64,000 bases of DNA from an uncultured Succinivibrionaceae bacterium (GTDB taxonomy: Bacteria > Pseudomonadota > Gammaproteobacteria > Enterobacterales > Succinivibrionaceae). The notes beneath the pieces were generated by a model. The model was not told where the DNA came from, ran no database searches, and saw only the letters and a list, made by a program, of their open reading frames with translations. Location: assembly GCA_944393045.1 (NCBI GenBank), contig CALXYT010000006.1:1-64000 (forward strand), written 5' to 3'. The stretch's first letter is position 1; each line of letters begins with the position of its first letter. Made by a program: the position numbers and the translations under genes. Shown here one piece after another: positions 1 through 10,057 of this stretch.

Positions 1-11
1 TGAAATAAAAT

Positions 12-45
12 AAAAAACTCCTGAGTACTAGAGCACTCAAGAGTT
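12..45 (-). terminator. Rho-independent terminator of the pilin gene
   Basis: Read on the minus strand, an 11-base stem (AACTCTTGAGT paired with ACTCAGGAGTT, one mismatch) is followed by a run of six T. It lies 20 bases beyond the stop codon of the pilin gene. Confidence 0.85.
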
Positions 46-64
46 CTTTGGTTAAACTTTTAAA

Positions 65-541
65 TTAGCAGAGATCATTCTCTATACAAGTAGAGGTGTC
101 ATTACGTTTCCAATCAATAACACCATTATCTGCCCCGCCAAATTTAGGGTCAAGAATGTAAGTTGCACCTTTTAAACCATTAGTATTCTTCGCTGTTGCT
201 GTAATTTTACCGTTAGTAACTACAATTGTGGAAATGTATTTCGTTGAATAATCCGTTCCCTTAGCAATTCTATAACCATCACCTTTGGCAGAAGTACCAT
301 TAGTAGTAGTACACTTTGTTTGTGTCATATCACCACCAGCTGTATGGTTATTAGAAGGACCTTCTGCAAAGAAACATAATTCAACTTGCTTCTTAACACC
401 ATCAACAGCCTGAACAACTTCAGTAAAACGGGCACGAGCCATATATTTAGCATATGCAGGAAGAGCAATAGCAGCTAAAATACCGATGATTGCGATTACA
501 ATCATTAATTCAATTAAGGTAAAACCTTTAGTCTTTTTCAT
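65..541 (-). CDS. pilA: Type IV major pilin (PilA-like)
   Basis: Structural subunit of a type IV pilus, 158 residues as prepilin. Residues 1-6 (MKKTKG) are a short basic leader cut by prepilin peptidase before Phe7; the mature protein starts [18 protein letters not shown], with the conserved Glu at +5 and the hydrophobic assembly helix. The globular domain ends with Cys152 and Cys158, the usual disulfide-bounded D-region, and has two further cysteines. An upstream in-frame start at 574 would put 11 residues before the leader; the chosen ATG at 539-541 has AAGGGA upstream and gives a canonical leader. The gene stands alone, with its own terminator and no pilBCD beside it. Identity as the major pilin rather than a minor one is inferred from length and the Cys pair. 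Confidence 0.9.
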   Translation of the reverse strand: MKKTKGFTLIELMIVIAIIGILAAIALPAYAKYMARARFTEVVQAVDGVKKQVELCFFAEGPSNNHTAGGDMTQTKCTTTNGTSAKGDGYRIAKGTDYSTKYISTIVVTNGKITATAKNTNGLKGATYILDPKFGGADNGVIDWKRNDTSTCIENDLC

Positions 542-553
542 TTGTATTCCCTT

Positions 554-570
554 ACTTGTTATAAACAAGT
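554..570. promoter_or_regulatory. Small hairpin or operator in the pilin 5' region
   Basis: ACTTGT-TATAA-ACAAGT is a perfect 6-base inverted repeat 12 bases upstream of the pilin ribosome site. A second short inverted repeat (ATCGAT-ATCA-ATCGAT) lies near 603-618. No sigma-54 promoter of the TGGC-N7-TTGC type is obvious in 542-720. Function unknown. Confidence 0.3.
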
Positions 571-720
571 CCATTTGTTTAAAAAAATAATCTTTTCAAA
601 TAATCGATATCAATCGATTGGTTACATTTTACCAAAGAGTATAAAATATAGTTAACAAAATTATTATTTTTTATACTAAAATGTGATCAAGTTTTATTTT
701 CTAACATATAGGAGCTTAAA

Positions 721-1996
721 TTGTTAAAAATTATCGGATCCACCTCTCAAAAAAACACCGCTACGGAAACTTTAATTCCTGAAGGTAACTTTATCCAAAT
801 TCTCCCTAATACTGAATTTAGGGTTTATTCTATTACTGAACTCTGCGCATTGTTTGGTGAGGTTGTTATAAATTTATTTAAAGAACACAATGTAACTATT
901 GCTAAGGAAGAAATAGCTACAAGATTTCAAGAACTCTTATCTCAAACTGATAAACCACAGCAGTTACCAATGTTTAAGGAAATTACTCAGCAACTAAACT
1001 CACCACGCAAACTATCTAACCGTAAGCTTTTTACCAAGGAAGCTCAGAGTAAAACCATTGGTAAATTACTCGATGAATATTTCACACAAAAGTTAAAAAA
1101 AATCCACAAATCTCTCCTATCATAACTCTCTGCGCCAAATTTTACCCTCACATTACGATGCAAAAATATCGTCTTACAACATTTTAGATGACATTAAAAA
1201 GTTTACTGCTGACAAAAACTCCCACCTATCCCAGTCTTCAAGACTATGCTATATAAAAATACTTCGTCTCTTTTTACGTTGGGTTTATCTTGAAGGTTAT
1301 AGCAATACTGATTTAAGTACCTTAAGAGAATTATCACCAGCTATTAAATGCGAACAACATCATCATAAAGCTCTTAATTGCGAAACCTTTTGTTCTATAC
1401 AAGACGCTGTAAATGCTGTTTATAACTTTTTAGTATCATTACATAAATCGCAAAGCATCTTTATTTTTCATTTATGGATTATTCATTTAATTCTTGGAAC
1501 TAGACGATCAGAAACCATTCAATGTATCTACAGCTATAATGACAAAGAGCATGCAAACACAGTAACAGTAAATACTAAATGCCTAACTAACTTTCAGATA
1601 CCTATTACACCGTGTCTACATAATATTATTGCTCATATAAAACCTTTTATAGAGACCAGAAAACCGGTAAGTATTGAGAATTACCTATATCAATGTATAC
1701 CTGATGACTATAAAGATTTAATTACTCCTCATGGTTCAAGAGCACTGTATAGAACAATAATAGATATGATTGATACTCAAAATGAATTTTCTTATGAAGC
1801 GAAAGAAGCCTATCTTTCTCATATTCACGGCTCCCCTACTGAAAAAGCTTACTCTCGTTCTAACTTCTACGCACAGCGCACACAAATACAGTTAAAATGG
1901 TCAAGCTTTATCATTACGATTGCCTCACTGATATTACCATATTACAAAAGATTTACGACAATAGACCCCGTATTTCTGCCTAAAAGAAAAATTTAA
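721..1996 (+). pseudogene. Tyrosine recombinase/integrase, frameshifted
   Basis: A site-specific recombinase of the phage-integrase superfamily split by a frameshift. The first part (721-1125, TTG start, AGGAG seven bases upstream) holds the N-terminal region; from 1097 a second frame stays open to 1996 and carries the catalytic domain: Arg in LGTRRSE (near 1501), HxxR in TPHGSR (near 1726-1740), LSHIHG, and the nucleophile Tyr in KAYSR (bases 1850-1852). The frames overlap at an A8 run (1095-1102); removing one A would join them into about 424 residues, a normal integrase length. The product is therefore probably inactive unless slippage restores the frame. No tRNA or clear attachment site is seen nearby and the flanks are ordinary genes, so it looks like a relic of an island. 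Confidence 0.75.
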
Positions 1997-2161
1997 CTAT
2001 AAACCTGTTTGTAGCTATTACTTGTAACTTTTGGTTGCAACTATTGCTTGTAAATTCAGCCTAAGCTTTGCCATCTTTCTCTTTAAAAAGAATACTAAGA
2101 AACTTTAATTGATAATTTTAAATTAGTCAGACAATAAGAAAAAATATGGCACACCAAACTT

Positions 2162-2204
2162 AAACTCATTACTTTAAGCTTACTAAAAAGCAATGAGTTT
2201 TTTC
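2162..2204 (+). terminator. Terminator downstream of the integrase relic
   Basis: A 9-base perfect stem, AAACTCATT (2162-2170) and AATGAGTTT (2192-2200), is followed by TTT. The loop is long (21 bases) and itself carries a small AAGCTT...AAGC repeat. Confidence 0.55.
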
Positions 2205-2356
2205 CCAACTCCTTTTCCCAAAAGATACTAAATAGCAATTTCTAAACCTTTAGAGAGTCCTATTAAACATTATAAACACGACTAACTGCAAATTTTTATC
2301 ATTTAGTTAAATTTTATTATTACATTTGTAATTTTTTGATTATAATTAAAGAAGTT

Positions 2357-2385
2357 ATATACATTGGCATATACATTGGCATATA
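2357..2385. repeat. Short tandem repeat, two 12-base units
   Basis: ATATACATTGGC occurs twice head to tail, followed by ATATA, in the 5' region of the secreted protein gene at 2414. A TATAAT hexamer lies just upstream at 2341-2346 without a good -35. The rest of the 1997-2413 gap shows only AT-rich sequence and an imperfect direct repeat (GCTATTACTTGTAA / AACTATTGCTTGTAA) near 2011-2054. Confidence 0.7.
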
Positions 2386-2413
2386 TATTTTAATTTCGAA
2401 TTAAGGATACAAT

Positions 2414-2764
2414 ATGAAAAAAACAACTCTTTTCCTTTCATTTGCGTCACTTTTAACGTTATCAGCTCCTGCTTTTGCAGATTTTGATGATAGATATATG
2501 GATGCCGACGAGGTTTATAAACACTTAGGTCAAACTGTTTCTTTCTGTGGTGAAGTTGAAGAAGTAACCCCAGTTCAAAATGAAGTTCATGTTTATCTTG
2601 ATAAAAGAGCACCTTTCCAGGACCTAACCTTGATAATCACAAACAACACCAATTATAACCAGTATATCCATATGGACGTATGCTTTACTGGCAAAGCTGA
2701 GGTAGTAAACAACAAGGTTGTTGTTAAAAACCCTACTATTATCCATGTAAGTCAGGATGACTAA
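2414..2764 (+). CDS. Small secreted protein, possibly OB-fold
   Basis: A 116-residue protein with a clear Sec signal peptide (residues 1-22, MKKTTLFLS...APAFA, predicted cut before Asp23). The mature part is acidic and beta-strand-like. Its arrangement HLGQTVSFCGEVEEV...VYLDKRAPFQDLTLII recalls periplasmic OB-fold domains, in which a GKV strand is followed by an FLNL strand and FTVVI; this is a pattern impression only. Two cysteines (FCGE and DVCF) could form a disulfide. The ATG is preceded by AAGGA. It has its own terminator and no operon partner, so context gives no function. Partner or ligand unknown. Confidence 0.75.
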   Translation: MKKTTLFLSFASLLTLSAPAFADFDDRYMDADEVYKHLGQTVSFCGEVEEVTPVQNEVHVYLDKRAPFQDLTLIITNNTNYNQYIHMDVCFTGKAEVVNNKVVVKNPTIIHVSQDD

Positions 2765-2810
2765 GTTTTTATCCTAAAAACTTAATAGTCATTAGTACTC
2801 ATAGTTTTTT

Positions 2811-2845
2811 AGGCAGGAATGAGAATTACTCTTCCTGCTTAAAAT
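2811..2845 (+). terminator. Terminator of the small secreted protein gene
   Basis: Stem GCAGGAATGAG (2813-2823) pairs with CTCTTCCTGC (2829-2838) with one bulge, followed by TTAAAATTT. Confidence 0.6.
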
Positions 2846-3004
2846 TTATAAGACCATTGTTCTCATTATACTCTCCCCCTTTTAAAATAATACCTATACC
2901 CTATACAAACTTTATTATTGCTTTTATAATTATCCAAAGTTTTCTGATAAAACCATAGACAACTAAACACTGTACTTTACATTACAAAAGAGAAAAAACT
3001 TATT

Positions 3005-3271
3005 ATGAGAATAGTTCAATGTCCAACATGTGGCAAAGATGTAGCATGGTCTATTGAGAATAAATTTCGTCCTTTTTGCTCAGAAAGATGCAAACTGATA
3101 GATTTAGGAGCCTGGGCAACAGGACAGAATTCTATTAGTACCCCACTAACCGAAAAAGATTTAGACGATCCTAATATTGAAGCGCAAATTACTAAATATT
3201 TTCAGGAACAAGCAACTAAAGACGTTAGTGATGATGATAACCAACTCCCTATAAAGCCTCTAATAAAATAG
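3005..3271 (+). CDS. yacG: DNA gyrase inhibitor YacG
   Basis: Small zinc protein of 88 residues that in E. coli binds GyrB and inhibits gyrase. Residues 6-29 give the family signature CPTC-X15-CSERC (Cys6, Cys9, Cys25, Cys29), followed by [12 protein letters not shown]. The acidic C-terminal tail is longer than in the E. coli protein (65 residues). It is usually near coaE and pilD; here it stands between a secreted protein and lptD, so the usual neighbours are missing. Confidence 0.92.
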   Translation: MRIVQCPTCGKDVAWSIENKFRPFCSERCKLIDLGAWATGQNSISTPLTEKDLDDPNIEAQITKYFQEQATKDVSDDDNQLPIKPLIK

Positions 3272-3332
3272 CTTTCTTTAAATTATCACTTGGCAATTCC
3301 CAAAATTTATCGCAAAACTATCGTAAATTATT

Positions 3333-3338
3333 TATAAT
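3333..3338 (+). promoter_or_regulatory. Candidate -10 element for the lptD operon
   Basis: TATAAT 70 bases before the lptD start. The hexamer 17 bases upstream (TCGCAA) is a poor -35, so this is only a candidate. Confidence 0.3.
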
Positions 3339-3408
3339 GAGGACTTATCCTATCAAGTGTATATAACGCAGATAATTCAGCATTAATCTAAGTCATAGAG
3401 GTCATAAA

Positions 3409-5772
3409 TTGCTTATTCGTTTTATCACCAAAACCTCAATCACTGCTGTTGCCCTAACTTTTAGCATAAATGCTTGGGCGGCAAATAGTATTGCTATCTC
3501 GCAAATAAATAAATATGATGAACGATGCTTTGCTGATGTACCTCCATATGTAGCTAACACCCAAAACACCAAACCTCGAGACACTCCGGTGTCTATAACT
3601 GCTGATAGAGTACAAGCTGAAGTAAATCAAGATATTAAATATAGTGGAAACGTTGAGTTTGTTCATGGTAATAAAGTATTAAAAGCTAAAAACACGACTT
3701 TTAACCAACAAACTCAAATTATGAGTGCGCATGGTGATGTTTACTATCAAGATGGCGAATTAACTGTAAACACCAAAAAAGGAATTACCACCAATCTTCA
3801 AACCAATAGTACCGAGCTAAAAGAAGCTGATTACCATATAAACGGCACGCTTATTCACGGTAGCACCAAAGTTGCAACTTTAAATAATGAAAAACAGACC
3901 TTGCAACTAAAAAATGCCACTGTTACAACCTGCCCTCAAAATGAAGAAACATGGCAAATCAGTTCCTCTGAAATAAATATCGACCAAAACGAGGTTTTTG
4001 GTGAATCGTACCACACAGTATTTTGGTTACATGATGTTCCTATCATGTATTTGCCATATATAAACTTCCCGATAAAATCAGAGCGAAAGTCAGGTATTCT
4101 TTACCCAAACTTTGCTATTGGTGGATCTGACGGCACATCTTTTTCACTTCCAATATATTGGAATATTGCGCCAAATTACGATATGACCTTTACTCCAACT
4201 ATCATTGAACGTAGAGGTCTTTTACTTGCTAATGAATTTCGTTATATGCCATTTGAAAATACTTATGGAACACTTTATGGCGAATACATTCATCATGATC
4301 GTAAAAAAGAAGATGAAGAAGGAATGCCAAAGTTTTATGAAAGATACCTCTTTAATGTTAATCATAAAACTACCTGGCTTAATGGTGATCTAGGATTAAA
4401 CATTGACTATACCAAGATACGTGATGGAGATTATAACTACATCAATCACTTTGCGCCTCCAAAGGTTAGTACTATTGATTCACAGCTTACCCAATCTGCA
4501 AGCTTCTATTACGATAAACAAAATATTGAGGCAGAATTAAAAGTTCTTTCTTACCAATTACTACTGCCTGAAATTTACTTAAGTAATTTACCTTTTAAAT
4601 TACTTCCACGACTAAAAGTAAATTACCACGATGCCGTAAAAGATTTACTTTCATATAATATGCTCTTTGAGTTCTCAAATTTTAAGGCAGATAGCAACAG
4701 CGAAAATAGTTTTGAGGCTCAGCGTTACCATTTTGAACCAACTATAAATTTACCGATTATCGATCTTGAAGGAATTGACCTTTCAGCAAAAGGTGCTTTA
4801 CTTTACACTTACTATAATCAACACGTTCCTAATACATTAGATTATAAGTACACATCTAAAGGTTTTTCTACTAATATTCTTGATAAAAATATTGACAGAC
4901 TTTTATATAGAACAGAATTAAACGGTAAGATGACATTTATCAAACATCTAGAAGATAAAACCTTAACCTTAGAACCACAATTTCAATATTTATATATACC
5001 TTATAAAAATCAAGATAACATAGGCTTATACGATACTACCGATAGAGTATATGACTTTTATTCCTTATTTAGTCACCTTACCTATATGGGCTATGATCGC
5101 ATTGGTGATACCAATAGAATTAGTTATGGGATAACGCATCGCCTTTACGATACTAATTATCGTGAGATGTTACGCTTTAATATCGGTCAAGCTTATGACT
5201 TTGTAGCAAGAAGAGTGAAGCTTAATCCAAATGATACTATGAGCTACTATCCAAGAACCCCTATTTCAGCAACTTTAGATCTTAATCCAATAGATCAAAT
5301 ATCTGCTCATGGGGATATTATTTACAATACTCAGAAAAATGAAACATCTAGCTGGAATACTATGCTAAACTTTAATCACGAAGGTAGCATGGCTCAAGTT
5401 AGTTATCGTTATAATCGTGATGGTAATAGAACTATCAATAATGAAATTATAGATCTTAAACAGCTCGGTATCTTAATGCAGCTCCCTGTTACTCCTGATA
5501 TTGCCGTGATTATTGGTGGTTATCGAGATCTTGAACAAGGGCTTGATATCGATAAAAAATTAGCTATCAAATATGAATCATGCTGTTATAGCATCGGTTT
5601 CCAGATAGAAAACTATAACAAACCTGATAATTACACCATGACAGCTGAAAGCGAAACTAAGCTTGGTATTTTCTTTGAGTTAAAAGGTTTAGCTAATGTG
5701 GGCATAAACTCTGAGTTTAGCCCTTCAACCAAACTTTTACCTCACACTAATACAGTAAATTTGAATAAATAG
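3409..5772 (+). CDS. lptD: LPS-assembly protein LptD
   Basis: Outer-membrane beta-barrel that with LptE inserts lipopolysaccharide into the outer leaflet. The protein has 787 residues (E. coli 784). A signal peptide covers residues 1-24, then an OstA/LptA-like domain (SITADRVQAEVNQDIKYSGNV, about residues 60-200), then a long aromatic-rich barrel. The four disulfide cysteines of the family appear to be present: one in DERCF, one in VTTCPQ, and the adjacent pair Cys725-Cys726, almost exactly where E. coli has 724-725. Translation starts at TTG with GAGG upstream. It heads lptD-surA-pdxA-rsmA with 3-base gaps, the standard gammaproteobacterial operon. Confidence 0.97.
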   Translation: MLIRFITKTSITAVALTFSINAWAANSIAISQINKYDERCFADVPPYVANTQNTKPRDTPVSITADRVQAEVNQDIKYSGNVEFVHGNKVLKAKNTTFNQQTQIMSAHGDVYYQDGELTVNTKKGITTNLQTNSTELKEADYHINGTLIHGSTKVATLNNEKQTLQLKNATVTTCPQNEETWQISSSEINIDQNEVFGESYHTVFWLHDVPIMYLPYINFPIKSERKSGILYPNFAIGGSDGTSFSLPIYWNIAPNYDMTFTPTIIERRGLLLANEFRYMPFENTYGTLYGEYIHHDRKKEDEEGMPKFYERYLFNVNHKTTWLNGDLGLNIDYTKIRDGDYNYINHFAPPKVSTIDSQLTQSASFYYDKQNIEAELKVLSYQLLLPEIYLSNLPFKLLPRLKVNYHDAVKDLLSYNMLFEFSNFKADSNSENSFEAQRYHFEPTINLPIIDLEGIDLSAKGALLYTYYNQHVPNTLDYKYTSKGFSTNILDKNIDRLLYRTELNGKMTFIKHLEDKTLTLEPQFQYLYIPYKNQDNIGLYDTTDRVYDFYSLFSHLTYMGYDRIGDTNRISYGITHRLYDTNYREMLRFNIGQAYDFVARRVKLNPNDTMSYYPRTPISATLDLNPIDQISAHGDIIYNTQKNETSSWNTMLNFNHEGSMAQVSYRYNRDGNRTINNEIIDLKQLGILMQLPVTPDIAVIIGGYRDLEQGLDIDKKLAIKYESCCYSIGFQIENYNKPDNYTMTAESETKLGIFFELKGLANVGINSEFSPSTKLLPHTNTVNLNK

Positions 5773-5775
5773 CAT

Positions 5776-7071
5776 ATGAACAGAATTACATATATTTTTT
5801 TAAGTGCTTATCTTTGCTTAACTTTAAGTTTTGCGCCAAGTTACGGCGAAGAAATTTTAGTTGATAAAGCAGTAGCTATTGCCAACGATGATGTCATTTT
5901 GCAAAGTGAACTTGATGGTGCCATAAAGCACTACCTTGATAGTTTAGAAGCTAAAGGTATTGCAGCTCCTGCTTACGATGTTTTACGTAAAAACATTCTG
6001 GATCAGCTTATTACCCAAAGCTTAATTTTACAATTAGCAAAAAAAAATAGCTTTGAAATAAGTGAAACAGATGTAGATGCTGCTATTGCCATGATGGCAA
6101 AAACCAACAACATAAGTGTTGCCCAATTATTAGCAGATGCTAAAAAGAATGGCTACAATGAGGCTAGTTTTAGGAAAAACATAAAAGAAAGTATTATTTC
6201 ACAAGAAGTTAAGCGCTCTCAAGTACGTAATAGAATCCTTATTTCCGATCAGGAAACGCTCCAACTAGCACTTGCTCTACAAAAGAACTCTGAAAACCAA
6301 CAAGCCTACCATCTTGCTAGTATCTTTGTAAAAGTTTCTCCTGATGCAACTCCTGCTCAGGTTGATAGTGCAAACCGCCGTATTAACACTATTATCAATT
6401 CTCATAAAAAAGGTGAAAGTTTTGCATCTCTTGCCCAAAAATATTCTGAAGCTCCAAATGCTATTGAAGGTGGGGAACTTGGTAAAGCAATTAACTTAAA
6501 TGAAATGCCTCCTGAAATTGCACGCATTATTGAAGCTCATGAGGTTGGTGATATTGTAGGTCCATTTAAAATGCAAGACGGCTTGCTACTAATCAAGGTC
6601 TATAATCGCAACAGTTTGGCATTAGAGCCAATAGAGCAGGTAAAGGTGCGCCATATCCTACTAACTACTAGCATTATCTTCGATGATGAAAAAGCTAAGA
6701 ATACTTTATTAAAGTATCGCCAGGAAATTCTTAATGGCGATGCCAGATTTGATGAACTAGCTCGTACCCATTCACAGGATCCTGGTACCTCATTTAACGG
6801 CGGTTTAATGGATTGGATGAATCCTGATGTTTTTGACCCACGTTTTAAAATGGCGATTAAAGCCTTAGAAGTTGGACAAATCAGTGAACCTTTTAAGAGC
6901 AGTTTTGGCTGGCATATTGCCCTTGTAGAAGGTCGCAAAATCGATACCGACTCTCTTGAGGCTTATAAAATTAAGGCTCGTGAAATTCTGACCAACCGTA
7001 GTTTACGTGAAGAAACTGAAAAATGGGAACGTGAATTACGCGATAGTGCTTATATTAAATTTTTAAACTAA
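5776..7071 (+). CDS. surA: Periplasmic chaperone/prolyl isomerase SurA
   Basis: Chaperone that escorts outer-membrane proteins, including LptD, through the periplasm. It has 431 residues (E. coli 428). A signal peptide covers about residues 1-24 (...FAPSYG). The N-terminal SurA domain begins VDKAVAIANDDVILQSELD. Two parvulin domains follow, the first around HLASIFVKVSP...GGELGKAI and the second around KVRHILLTTS...GGLMDWMNPD. The ATG lies 3 bases after the lptD stop with no clear Shine-Dalgarno sequence, which suggests translational coupling. Confidence 0.97.
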   Translation: MNRITYIFLSAYLCLTLSFAPSYGEEILVDKAVAIANDDVILQSELDGAIKHYLDSLEAKGIAAPAYDVLRKNILDQLITQSLILQLAKKNSFEISETDVDAAIAMMAKTNNISVAQLLADAKKNGYNEASFRKNIKESIISQEVKRSQVRNRILISDQETLQLALALQKNSENQQAYHLASIFVKVSPDATPAQVDSANRRINTIINSHKKGESFASLAQKYSEAPNAIEGGELGKAINLNEMPPEIARIIEAHEVGDIVGPFKMQDGLLLIKVYNRNSLALEPIEQVKVRHILLTTSIIFDDEKAKNTLLKYRQEILNGDARFDELARTHSQDPGTSFNGGLMDWMNPDVFDPRFKMAIKALEVGQISEPFKSSFGWHIALVEGRKIDTDSLEAYKIKAREILTNRSLREETEKWERELRDSAYIKFLN

Positions 7072-7074
7072 ATT

Positions 7075-8073
7075 ATGACTAAACGAATAGTAATAACAGC
7101 AGGAGAGCCAGCTGGCATAGGTCCGGAACTAATGCTCTCTATTGCAAATTTTGATTATAAAAATGAATTAGTAATCTCAGCATCTACTGAGTTACTACTT
7201 GATTATACAAAAATTCTTAATTTAAAAGATATTACCTTTATTCCATATGACCCTAAAAAGGAGGCAACTCCTCACCAGAAAGGGACTCTTACAGTTATGG
7301 ATACCCCTCTTGCTGATAAGGTGATACCTGGAAAACTTAACCCTGATAATGCTCATTACGTAATAGAAACCTTACGTAAAGCTGCAGTTGGTTGTCTTAA
7401 TGGTGAATTTGCTGCATTGGTAACCGGGCCGGTGCATAAAGGCATTCTTAATGAAGGTGGTATTGACCATTTTACAGGTCATACCGAATACTTTCAAAAA
7501 TTAAGTAACACCGATGAGGTTGTTATGATGCTGGCAACAGATGGGCTTAGAGTTGCTTTGGCAACAACCCACCTACCACTAACAGATGTTAGCTCACATA
7601 TTACCTATGAGCACCTTACAAAGATTATCACCATCTTAGATCATGACCTACGTACTAAGTTTGGTATTGCTAAACCTCAGATTTACGTTTGTGGCTTAAA
7701 TCCTCATGCAGGAGAAATGGGACATCTTGGCATGGAAGAGATAGAAGTAATCACCCCTGTTATTACTGACTTAAATAATGAGGGCTTTAATCTGTTCGGA
7801 CCATTACCTGCTGATACCATTTTTAATCCTCCAATTTTAGCTAAAGCAGATGCAATTTTAGCCATGTATCATGATCAAGGACTACCTGTCTTAAAATATA
7901 AGGGGTTTGGTCATGCAGTAAATGTCACACTAGGCTTACCATTTATTAGAACTAGTGTTGATCATGGCACAGCTTTAGATCTTGCTGGTAAAGCTCTAGC
8001 TGATAAAGGATCTTTACTTTATGCCATAAAAACAGCTGAAGAAATGATTGCTAGGAGTAGTGCTAATGAATGA
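7075..8073 (+). CDS. pdxA: 4-hydroxythreonine-4-phosphate dehydrogenase
   Basis: NAD-dependent enzyme of the DXP-dependent pyridoxal 5'-phosphate pathway that oxidises 4-phosphohydroxy-L-threonine. It has 332 residues (E. coli 329). Visible family motifs are [10 protein letters not shown] at the N-terminus, GHTEYF, LNPHAGE and MYHDQGLP; the His residues in these segments are the metal ligands in the known structure. The gene follows surA by 3 bases and overlaps the start of rsmA by 8 bases. Confidence 0.97.
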   Translation: MTKRIVITAGEPAGIGPELMLSIANFDYKNELVISASTELLLDYTKILNLKDITFIPYDPKKEATPHQKGTLTVMDTPLADKVIPGKLNPDNAHYVIETLRKAAVGCLNGEFAALVTGPVHKGILNEGGIDHFTGHTEYFQKLSNTDEVVMMLATDGLRVALATTHLPLTDVSSHITYEHLTKIITILDHDLRTKFGIAKPQIYVCGLNPHAGEMGHLGMEEIEVITPVITDLNNEGFNLFGPLPADTIFNPPILAKADAILAMYHDQGLPVLKYKGFGHAVNVTLGLPFIRTSVDHGTALDLAGKALADKGSLLYAIKTAEEMIARSSANE

Positions 8074-8884
8074 TAAAGTAACATACGGTCATACTGCCAG
8101 AAAACGCTTTGGGCAAAACTTTTTACAAGACCAAAATGTAATTGGGGGGATTGTTCGTGCAGTAAACCCTCAAAAAAATGACAATATCTTAGAAATTGGT
8201 CCAGGTCTTGCCGCGCTAACTATGCCTGTTTCTGAACATGTGGATAAGCTTAAAGTTATTGAACTTGATAGAGATTTAGCCCAAAGACTACGCGAAAATC
8301 CATTTCTTGCTCCTAAATTAGAGATTTATGAACAAGATGCCTTAAAGTTTGATTTTCATAATGTCGCATCTGAAAATAATAAAGTACGTATTTTTGGGAA
8401 CTTACCATATAACATTTCTACTCCTCTTATGATGCATCTTTTTAAACAATGTGGCATTATCAAAGATATGCACTTTATGCTTCAGTTTGAGGTAGTTGAA
8501 CGTCTAGCAGCCTGCCCAAATTCTAAAGATTACGGTAGATTAAGTGTTATAACGCAATATTACACAAAAGTTATCCCTATTATGCAGGTGAAGCCATCAG
8601 CCTTTAGACCAGCACCAAAAGTTATGAGTGCAGTAGTTAGACTTGTGCCACACCAAGTTCCACCATATCACACAAAGGATGTTAAATGTCTAGAGCGAGT
8701 ACTACAAATTGCTTTTAACCAAAGAAGAAAAACTATCAATAACAGTTTGTGTTCTCTTTTCAGTAGTGAAGAGCTAACCTCTTTAGGTCTTAACACCCAG
8801 CTTAGAGCGGAAAATCTAACTATTGAGCAATACTGTCTCCTTGCTGATATGCTCTTTGATAAACAAAACTTACAGGAAAAATAA
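8066..8884 (+). CDS. rsmA: 16S rRNA dimethyladenosine transferase RsmA (KsgA)
   Basis: Dimethylates the two adjacent adenosines in the 3' hairpin of 16S rRNA (A1518/A1519 in E. coli numbering). It has 272 residues (E. coli 273). Motifs: [14 protein letters not shown], the SAM loop [12 protein letters not shown], and the catalytic GNLPYNIST. The ATG at 8066 was chosen over an upstream TTG at 8048 because AGGAG lies 8 bases before it and it matches the family start. It overlaps the end of pdxA. The usual apaG-apaH genes do not follow; rsmC does. Confidence 0.97.
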   Translation: MNDKVTYGHTARKRFGQNFLQDQNVIGGIVRAVNPQKNDNILEIGPGLAALTMPVSEHVDKLKVIELDRDLAQRLRENPFLAPKLEIYEQDALKFDFHNVASENNKVRIFGNLPYNISTPLMMHLFKQCGIIKDMHFMLQFEVVERLAACPNSKDYGRLSVITQYYTKVIPIMQVKPSAFRPAPKVMSAVVRLVPHQVPPYHTKDVKCLERVLQIAFNQRRKTINNSLCSLFSSEELTSLGLNTQLRAENLTIEQYCLLADMLFDKQNLQEK

Positions 8885-8888
8885 GTTC

Positions 8889-9977
8889 ATGTCTAACGCT
8901 AGTGCTATTATCATTAAGAACTTAGAAATTTTTGCCAATAAAAAAGTTCTTATTACAGGTAATCTTGCTGATAGAGAGCTAATTACCAAGCTCCTTTCTA
9001 GCGTTAGTTCTTTAGCTATTTGGTGTTTTGATTATGCTGAATATATTGCTTTTATTAAACTTTTTAACCTTAAAACACCAAATAACGAACTGAACTCTTG
9101 CACATTTTCTGAAGATTTAAAAATTACCCTTTATTTCTCAGCACAAAGTTCTATTATTACCCGAGATTTTGATATTGCACTGCTTTTAATCACTAAAACT
9201 AAAGCTTTAAATATTGCCATTTTAAATGCTCTTACCTTAAAACTTCTTCCTAACGGCGCTTTAATGCTAGCAGGTGCAAATGATGAGGGCATTAAAGGTA
9301 TGGAAAAGCAGTTAAAAGATATTGGCTCTTATAAAATCTTAGATACCGCAAGAAAATGTAGACTTTATGCCATTACACCCGCAGAGCAAATAGGTAACGA
9401 GCAGGAGTTAACCTTTGCCAGCAAGTATTCTTTTAAGGATTACGGATTAAATTTAACTATTGAGCAATTGCCAGGAGTATTTAGCGCAAAATGTCTTGAT
9501 GAAGGAACGCAAATGCTATTAACTTATCTTGAAGAACATTTTAATAGCATTATTAAAGATAATATGCAAATACTCGATGTTGGCTGTGGGTGTGGAATTA
9601 TTGGGCTTTATCTTAAAGCTAAAAATCCTACCTTAAAAATTACTGCCACCGATGTTTCAGCCCATGCGCTATATTCAGCGAAGCATAATGCGCAAATAAA
9701 TAATCTAAACATCAATGTATTTCCTAGCGATATGCTAAAAAGCACTGCCAAATATGATTTAATTATCTCTAATCCACCATTTCATGCTGGGATTGAAGTA
9801 ATGCTTGATGCCACCAAATCTCTATTTACTGATGCAATAAATCATCTTTTACCTAATGGCTCACTACTTATAGTTGCAAATAGCTTTTTACCATATAACC
9901 AGGCTTTACAAGAAAACTTTTCATGCGTTTCGTTAAAAAAAGCCACTTCAAAATTTAAAATATATCATGCTTTTTAA
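8889..9977 (+). CDS. rsmC: 16S rRNA m2G1207 methyltransferase RsmC
   Basis: SAM-dependent methyltransferase that modifies G1207 of 16S rRNA. It has 362 residues (E. coli 343) in the expected two-domain layout: a degenerate N-terminal methyltransferase-like half, then the catalytic half with ILDVGCGCGIIGLYL (SAM binding) and ISNPPFHAG, the NPPF catalytic motif typical of RsmC. The ATG at 8889 is the family-like start; upstream in-frame codons lie inside rsmA. It follows rsmA by 4 bases, an unusual partner for RsmA but the same process. Confidence 0.9.
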   Translation: MSNASAIIIKNLEIFANKKVLITGNLADRELITKLLSSVSSLAIWCFDYAEYIAFIKLFNLKTPNNELNSCTFSEDLKITLYFSAQSSIITRDFDIALLLITKTKALNIAILNALTLKLLPNGALMLAGANDEGIKGMEKQLKDIGSYKILDTARKCRLYAITPAEQIGNEQELTFASKYSFKDYGLNLTIEQLPGVFSAKCLDEGTQMLLTYLEEHFNSIIKDNMQILDVGCGCGIIGLYLKAKNPTLKITATDVSAHALYSAKHNAQINNLNINVFPSDMLKSTAKYDLIISNPPFHAGIEVMLDATKSLFTDAINHLLPNGSLLIVANSFLPYNQALQENFSCVSLKKATSKFKIYHAF

Positions 9978-10018
9978 ACAAAAATGCCATTCTTCATATA
10001 ATTCTTTAGCCAATACGC

Positions 10019-10024
10019 TATAAT
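10019..10024 (+). promoter_or_regulatory. Candidate -10 element of the glgCA operon
   Basis: TATAAT 34 bases before the glgC start. No clear -35 is seen 16-18 bases upstream. The glgC ribosome site GGGGG lies at 10049-10053. Confidence 0.4.
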
Positions 10025-10057
10025 CTATATTATGTTAATGTCTTTTTTGGGGGTTAG

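Noticed and set aside
618..635. TTGGT-N8-ACCAA upstream of the pilin gene as a second copy of the ffh operator
   Set aside because: The arms are only 5 bases and the spacing differs by one base from the ffh site; not enough to call a shared site.
1095..1125. Programmed -1 frameshift signal in the integrase
   Set aside because: The A8 run is slippery, but the frames need +1 (or -2), not -1, and no stimulatory stem is evident. Treated as a frameshifted gene.
4205..4393. 62-codon open frame inside lptD
   Set aside because: Out of frame within a long, fully conserved gene; a shadow.
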